Shown in pieces: positions 21,264 to 23,677 of a stretch of 23,677 bases of DNA. Source of the DNA: an uncultured Sutterella sp. (GTDB lineage: Bacteria > Pseudomonadota > Gammaproteobacteria > Burkholderiales > Burkholderiaceae_F); assembly GCA_905213905.1 (NCBI GenBank), contig CAJMKD010000034.1:1-23677 (forward strand), in the 5' to 3' direction. The position numbers and the translations under genes are program-made. The first letter of the stretch is position 1, and the number at the start of each line of letters is the position of its first letter. Under the pieces are notes generated by a model. That model searched no databases. It saw only the letters and a list, made by a program, of their open reading frames with translations, and was not told the DNA's origin.

Positions 21264-22694
21264 TCAGTCTTTTGACTTGTTGTTCTTAAAGACCACAGCC
21301 GCTTCAATATCAGCCGTGCGAATCGTGAAGAGCTCGTTCATGAGATCTTCCGCGAGCGCAACTGCTTCATTGATGACCTTGTGATTGAAATCATTGAGGA
21401 GCTTGGCAGCAGAAGCTTCGTCCTTGGCGACTTCAGCAAGATAGGCTTCTTCCATTTCCGCCTGCTTCTTCGCCGTTTCGTCTTCAAATGCCTTGAAGGC
21501 CTTCTTCACGATCGGCGCAAGCTTCGAATAGTCGGTCATGGCGAGCGTCTGGAGACGACGGAATTTCCAATAGGCGGACGACGAATCAGCCTTGTCGGTG
21601 CCGATGCCGTAAGCGGCAGGCGCTTCCTCGAGGCCGGCATAGAAGGGAACAAACACGGAAAGATCCGCCATGCCCATAGCGAGATAAATGACTTCACCGA
21701 TCGCCTTCGGCAGCCACGGACGAACCTGCATGACATGCGCTTCATACGTGCGGAAGACGCTGATCGGACGCCAGGGCTCGTTTCCGTTGAGGCCGTTGCT
21801 GTACGGATCGTGCTCCGTGCCTTCATAGTGCTCGCGCATCATGGCCTTGATGTCGTCGAGCGTCGCCTTCTTTTCAGGCTCCATGTAGACCGGGAAGTTG
21901 CGGCCGTCGTCCGGCGCCTGCACGATGGACGGGTTGAAGTACTTCTGCATCACCCAGACGCGCGGATCGTTGTAGACACGGTCGCGCCCGTCATCGCGCG
22001 TGTAGGCCTTCGAAAAATTGAAGGGCCCGTCGACTTCAGGATTCCAGAAGCCATTCTCCTTCGCCCAGGAAGTGAGCGTGGCGCTCCCCATCATGTCCTT
22101 CGAGTACGGATCAAAGCCCTGAAGTCGACCCTGATTGCCGGAGGCAAAATAGCATTCAGCCGGCACGCGCTGCGCGATCCACTGATGGCCGGACCCTGTT
22201 TCAAGGTACCAAACGTCCGTGAGGTCGACAAAAGCGACGCCGAAGCCTTCGCCGGCGCCGATCGTTTCGATGATTTCGCCCAAAAGCTTCGCGCCTTCGC
22301 GAGCAGTGCGGCAGCGCGGAAGAATCACTTCGGGAATGTCGTCTTCGGTAATGCCCGTTTCCTTGTTGTAAGGATCAAGCGCTAGCACAGCGTCGGAAGC
22401 GAAGATCGATTCCGTTCCCGTAATGCCGAGGCCTGCCTCATTGAAGCCAACAGCGCCGTGAAGCTGCGTCTTCCAGTTGGGCACCGTCGTATAACGCATG
22501 CCGGTCTCGGGAAGCGGGTACGTGAAGTCATTGACGCCGCCATGCGCCTTCGTGCTGTAGGTACCCGTCTGGCCGGTGACCGCCGGGTGAACAACAAAAT
22601 GCTGAGCCTTGAGGGAAGAGCTGTCGGCACTGCGGGCGACGAGGAAAGAACCGTCGGCAGTCGCCTTTTCGCCGACAATGATCGTGGTGCACAT
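21264..22694 (-). CDS. pepD: C69 family dipeptidase (PepD-like Ntn hydrolase)
   Basis: A 476-residue peptidase of family C69, which hydrolyses dipeptides with broad specificity. The ATG at 22694 is chosen because Met removal exposes the catalytic N-terminal cysteine of MCTTIIVG; an upstream start at 22715 would add seven residues and need processing. GGAG lies 12 bases upstream. Family segments are ADGSFLVARSADS, GAVGFNEAGLGITGTESI, EDDIPEVILPRCRTAREG, GEGFGVAFVDLTDVWYLETGSGHQWIAQRVP and the C-terminal helical stretch rich in Ala/Glu/Lys. There is no signal peptide, so it is cytoplasmic. It is divergent from the cupin gene and fits the peptide-uptake theme of the window. Confidence 0.92.
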   Translation of the reverse strand: MCTTIIVGEKATADGSFLVARSADSSSLKAQHFVVHPAVTGQTGTYSTKAHGGVNDFTYPLPETGMRYTTVPNWKTQLHGAVGFNEAGLGITGTESIFASDAVLALDPYNKETGITEDDIPEVILPRCRTAREGAKLLGEIIETIGAGEGFGVAFVDLTDVWYLETGSGHQWIAQRVPAECYFASGNQGRLQGFDPYSKDMMGSATLTSWAKENGFWNPEVDGPFNFSKAYTRDDGRDRVYNDPRVWVMQKYFNPSIVQAPDDGRNFPVYMEPEKKATLDDIKAMMREHYEGTEHDPYSNGLNGNEPWRPISVFRTYEAHVMQVRPWLPKAIGEVIYLAMGMADLSVFVPFYAGLEEAPAAYGIGTDKADSSSAYWKFRRLQTLAMTDYSKLAPIVKKAFKAFEDETAKKQAEMEEAYLAEVAKDEASAAKLLNDFNHKVINEAVALAEDLMNELFTIRTADIEAAVVFKNNKSKD

Positions 22695-22868
22695 CTCTCG
22701 AAAGATCTCCATCAAAAGCGAACGACGAAGCAGGCTGCCGCGCCGTACGCTTCAATAATTCAGACTGCCGTGCATTTTACAGAACCTTCGGCAGAAGACG
22801 AAGGCGCAGCTTTCGCAAAAGCCTTCACGGCAAAAGAAGATAGCGAGAAAAACGTGCTAAAACTTGCG

Positions 22869-22882
22869 AATTTTCGAAAATT
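22869..22882. promoter_or_regulatory. 14-bp palindrome between dipeptidase and cupin genes
   Basis: AATTTTCGAAAATT is a perfect palindrome in an AT-rich part of the 299-base divergent gap (22695-22993). It is a plausible operator for either gene. On the minus strand TAAAAT at about 22780 could be a dipeptidase -10. On the plus strand TTGACC at 22931 could be a cupin -35, without a good -10. Confidence 0.4.
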
Positions 22883-22993
22883 TCAAATAACGCCCATCAT
22901 CTACCCTTAAAAGCAAGGCAGACGCTTTGGCTTGACCGCCCTCGCTGCTGATTCAGTCATCCCATCACGACAAGCCTTATTGAAGGAACTACG

Positions 22994-23485
22994 ATGAAAG
23001 CTTTGCGCACCCTTCCCCTGCTTTTTGCCGGTCTTCTCGTTGCCGGCGCCGTTCATGCTGCGGAACCTTCTCCGCTCAAGGCGCCCATTGACACCATCTT
23101 CGCTCAGGGTGAAGTGAATCCTTACGGCAAATTCTTCACGGGCCGTTCCTACCTCAACATGCTTTCCCAGAACGACGCGGTCTTTAATGCACCGATCGGC
23201 AACGTGACTTTCGAGCCGGGCACCCGCACGAACTGGCACAAGCATTCGGGCGGCCAGATTCTGCTCGTCACCGCGGGAGAAGGCCGTTATCAGGAACGCG
23301 GCAAGCCTGCGCAAGTGATCAAGAAGGGCGATGTCGTCCGCATTGCGCCCAACGTTGAGCACTGGCACGGTGCCGGTGCCAAGACATGGATGACGCACAT
23401 TTCGATCGAGTCGAACATGCCGAACAACAAGGCCGATTGGCTTGAGCCAGTCGACGACAAGACGTTTGCGGAAGCCAACCGCTAA
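22994..23485 (+). CDS. Secreted cupin-domain protein
   Basis: A 163-residue single-domain cupin with a Sec signal peptide (MKALRTLPLLFAGLLVAGAVHA, cleaved near residue 22). The start has GAAGGAA at 22982-22988. Cupin motif 1 is TNWHKHSGGQILLVTAGEGRYQERG and motif 2 is IKKGDVVRIAPNVEHWHGA, giving the histidines of a metal site (NWHKH and HWH). The leading segment NPYGKFFTGRSYLNML and the trailing W-L-E-P-V resemble the cupin half of proteins fused to carboxymuconolactone decarboxylase domains; that second domain is absent here. Likely periplasmic; substrate unknown. It is followed by a terminator and converges with an rRNA operon. Confidence 0.86.
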   Translation: MKALRTLPLLFAGLLVAGAVHAAEPSPLKAPIDTIFAQGEVNPYGKFFTGRSYLNMLSQNDAVFNAPIGNVTFEPGTRTNWHKHSGGQILLVTAGEGRYQERGKPAQVIKKGDVVRIAPNVEHWHGAGAKTWMTHISIESNMPNNKADWLEPVDDKTFAEANR

Positions 23486-23504
23486 AAATCTCTCTCTGGG
23501 TTGC

Positions 23505-23539
23505 AAGGCCGCGGCGCTCAAAAAGTCCGCGGCTTTTTC
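23505..23539 (+). terminator. Intrinsic terminator after the cupin gene
   Basis: GCCGCGG (23508-23514) pairs with CCGCGGC (23527-23533), extended by AAG/TTT. TTTTT follows. It ends the plus-strand cupin transcript. Confidence 0.85.
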
Positions 23540-23596
23540 TGACTCTAAAAGCAGAAAGGAAGCGAGCACTCGCTTTCCTAACGCTTCCTAGCCATA

Positions 23597-23634
23597 AAGT
23601 AAAACCCCTCGCGCGGTTAAGCAACGAGGGGTTT
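23597..23634 (-). terminator. Terminator of the rRNA operon (minus strand)
   Basis: AAACCCCTCG (23602-23611) pairs perfectly with CGAGGGGTTT (23625-23634). On the minus strand it is followed by TTTTACTTTAT. It lies 10 bases past the 5S rRNA end. The reverse orientation also has a short T run, so it may act on both strands. Confidence 0.85.
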
Positions 23635-23644
23635 CTCAATAGGG

Positions 23645-23677
23645 AGCCTGGCAATGACCTACTTTCACTGGAAATAC
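23645..23677 (-). rRNA. rrf: 5S ribosomal RNA, 3' end (partial)
   Basis: The minus strand ends with GTGAAAGTAGGTCATTGCCAGGCTC, split here as GTGAAAGTAGG and TCATTGCCAGGC, which matches the 3' end of Burkholderiales 5S rRNA as I know it. The GCCAGGC terminal stem and the AGTAGG segment are diagnostic. The gene runs off the right edge, so an rRNA operon on the minus strand lies beyond the window. Confidence 0.88.

Overview
The window looks like a GC-rich chromosome segment from a betaproteobacterium of the Burkholderiales, most likely Sutterellaceae (Sutterella-like). The grounds are high GC with strong C/G third-position bias, Burkholderiales-type DnaA and 5S rRNA ends, and an amino-acid and peptide-oriented gene set (glutathione importer, periplasmic asparaginase, C69 dipeptidase) with no sugar pathway. 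The genus is inferred, not proven.

Layout. 1-4100: a glutathione/peptide ABC importer operon, gsiA (3' end only), gsiB, gsiC, gsiD, with GC-rich hairpins between cistrons and a strong terminator. 4409-5440: a DUF362 protein with a Tat-like leader. 5624-8864 (minus): ftsH and a periplasmic type II asparaginase. 8865-9487: a 620-base divergent region with a Fur-box-like site and candidate promoters. 9488-10916: an RlaP/YcgL-type nucleotidyltransferase followed by the peroxiredoxin bcp. 10918-12712 (minus): tRNA-His upstream of dnaA, with no dnaN or obvious oriC nearby. 12774-16945: the nickel-pincer lactate racemase locus larA, larB, larC (N-terminal half only) and larE. 17141-19605: a CreA-like lipoprotein and a 640-residue fusion of a SAM methyltransferase with an HNH nuclease. 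19668-19758: tRNA-Ser(UGA). 19798-21263: an AT-richer, gene-poor stretch with a small triple-AT-hook ORF, four tandem 23-bp repeats, a second repeat set and a long inverted repeat; it reads like the scar of a mobile element. 21264-23485: a C69 dipeptidase (minus) divergent from a secreted cupin (plus). The window ends in the 3' end of a 5S rRNA on the minus strand, after its terminator.

How genes work together. Gsi import, FtsH, asparaginase and the dipeptidase fit peptide and amino-acid use. LarB, LarC and LarE would build the nickel pincer cofactor for LarA, but the LarC here lacks the C-terminal domain normally needed for nickel insertion, so the cofactor route is either completed from another locus or works differently. 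The nucleotidyltransferase-bcp pair sits behind a possible Fur site, suggesting an iron/peroxide link. The least explained items are the methyltransferase-HNH fusion, the truncated LarC and the repeat-bearing stretch downstream of tRNA-Ser.
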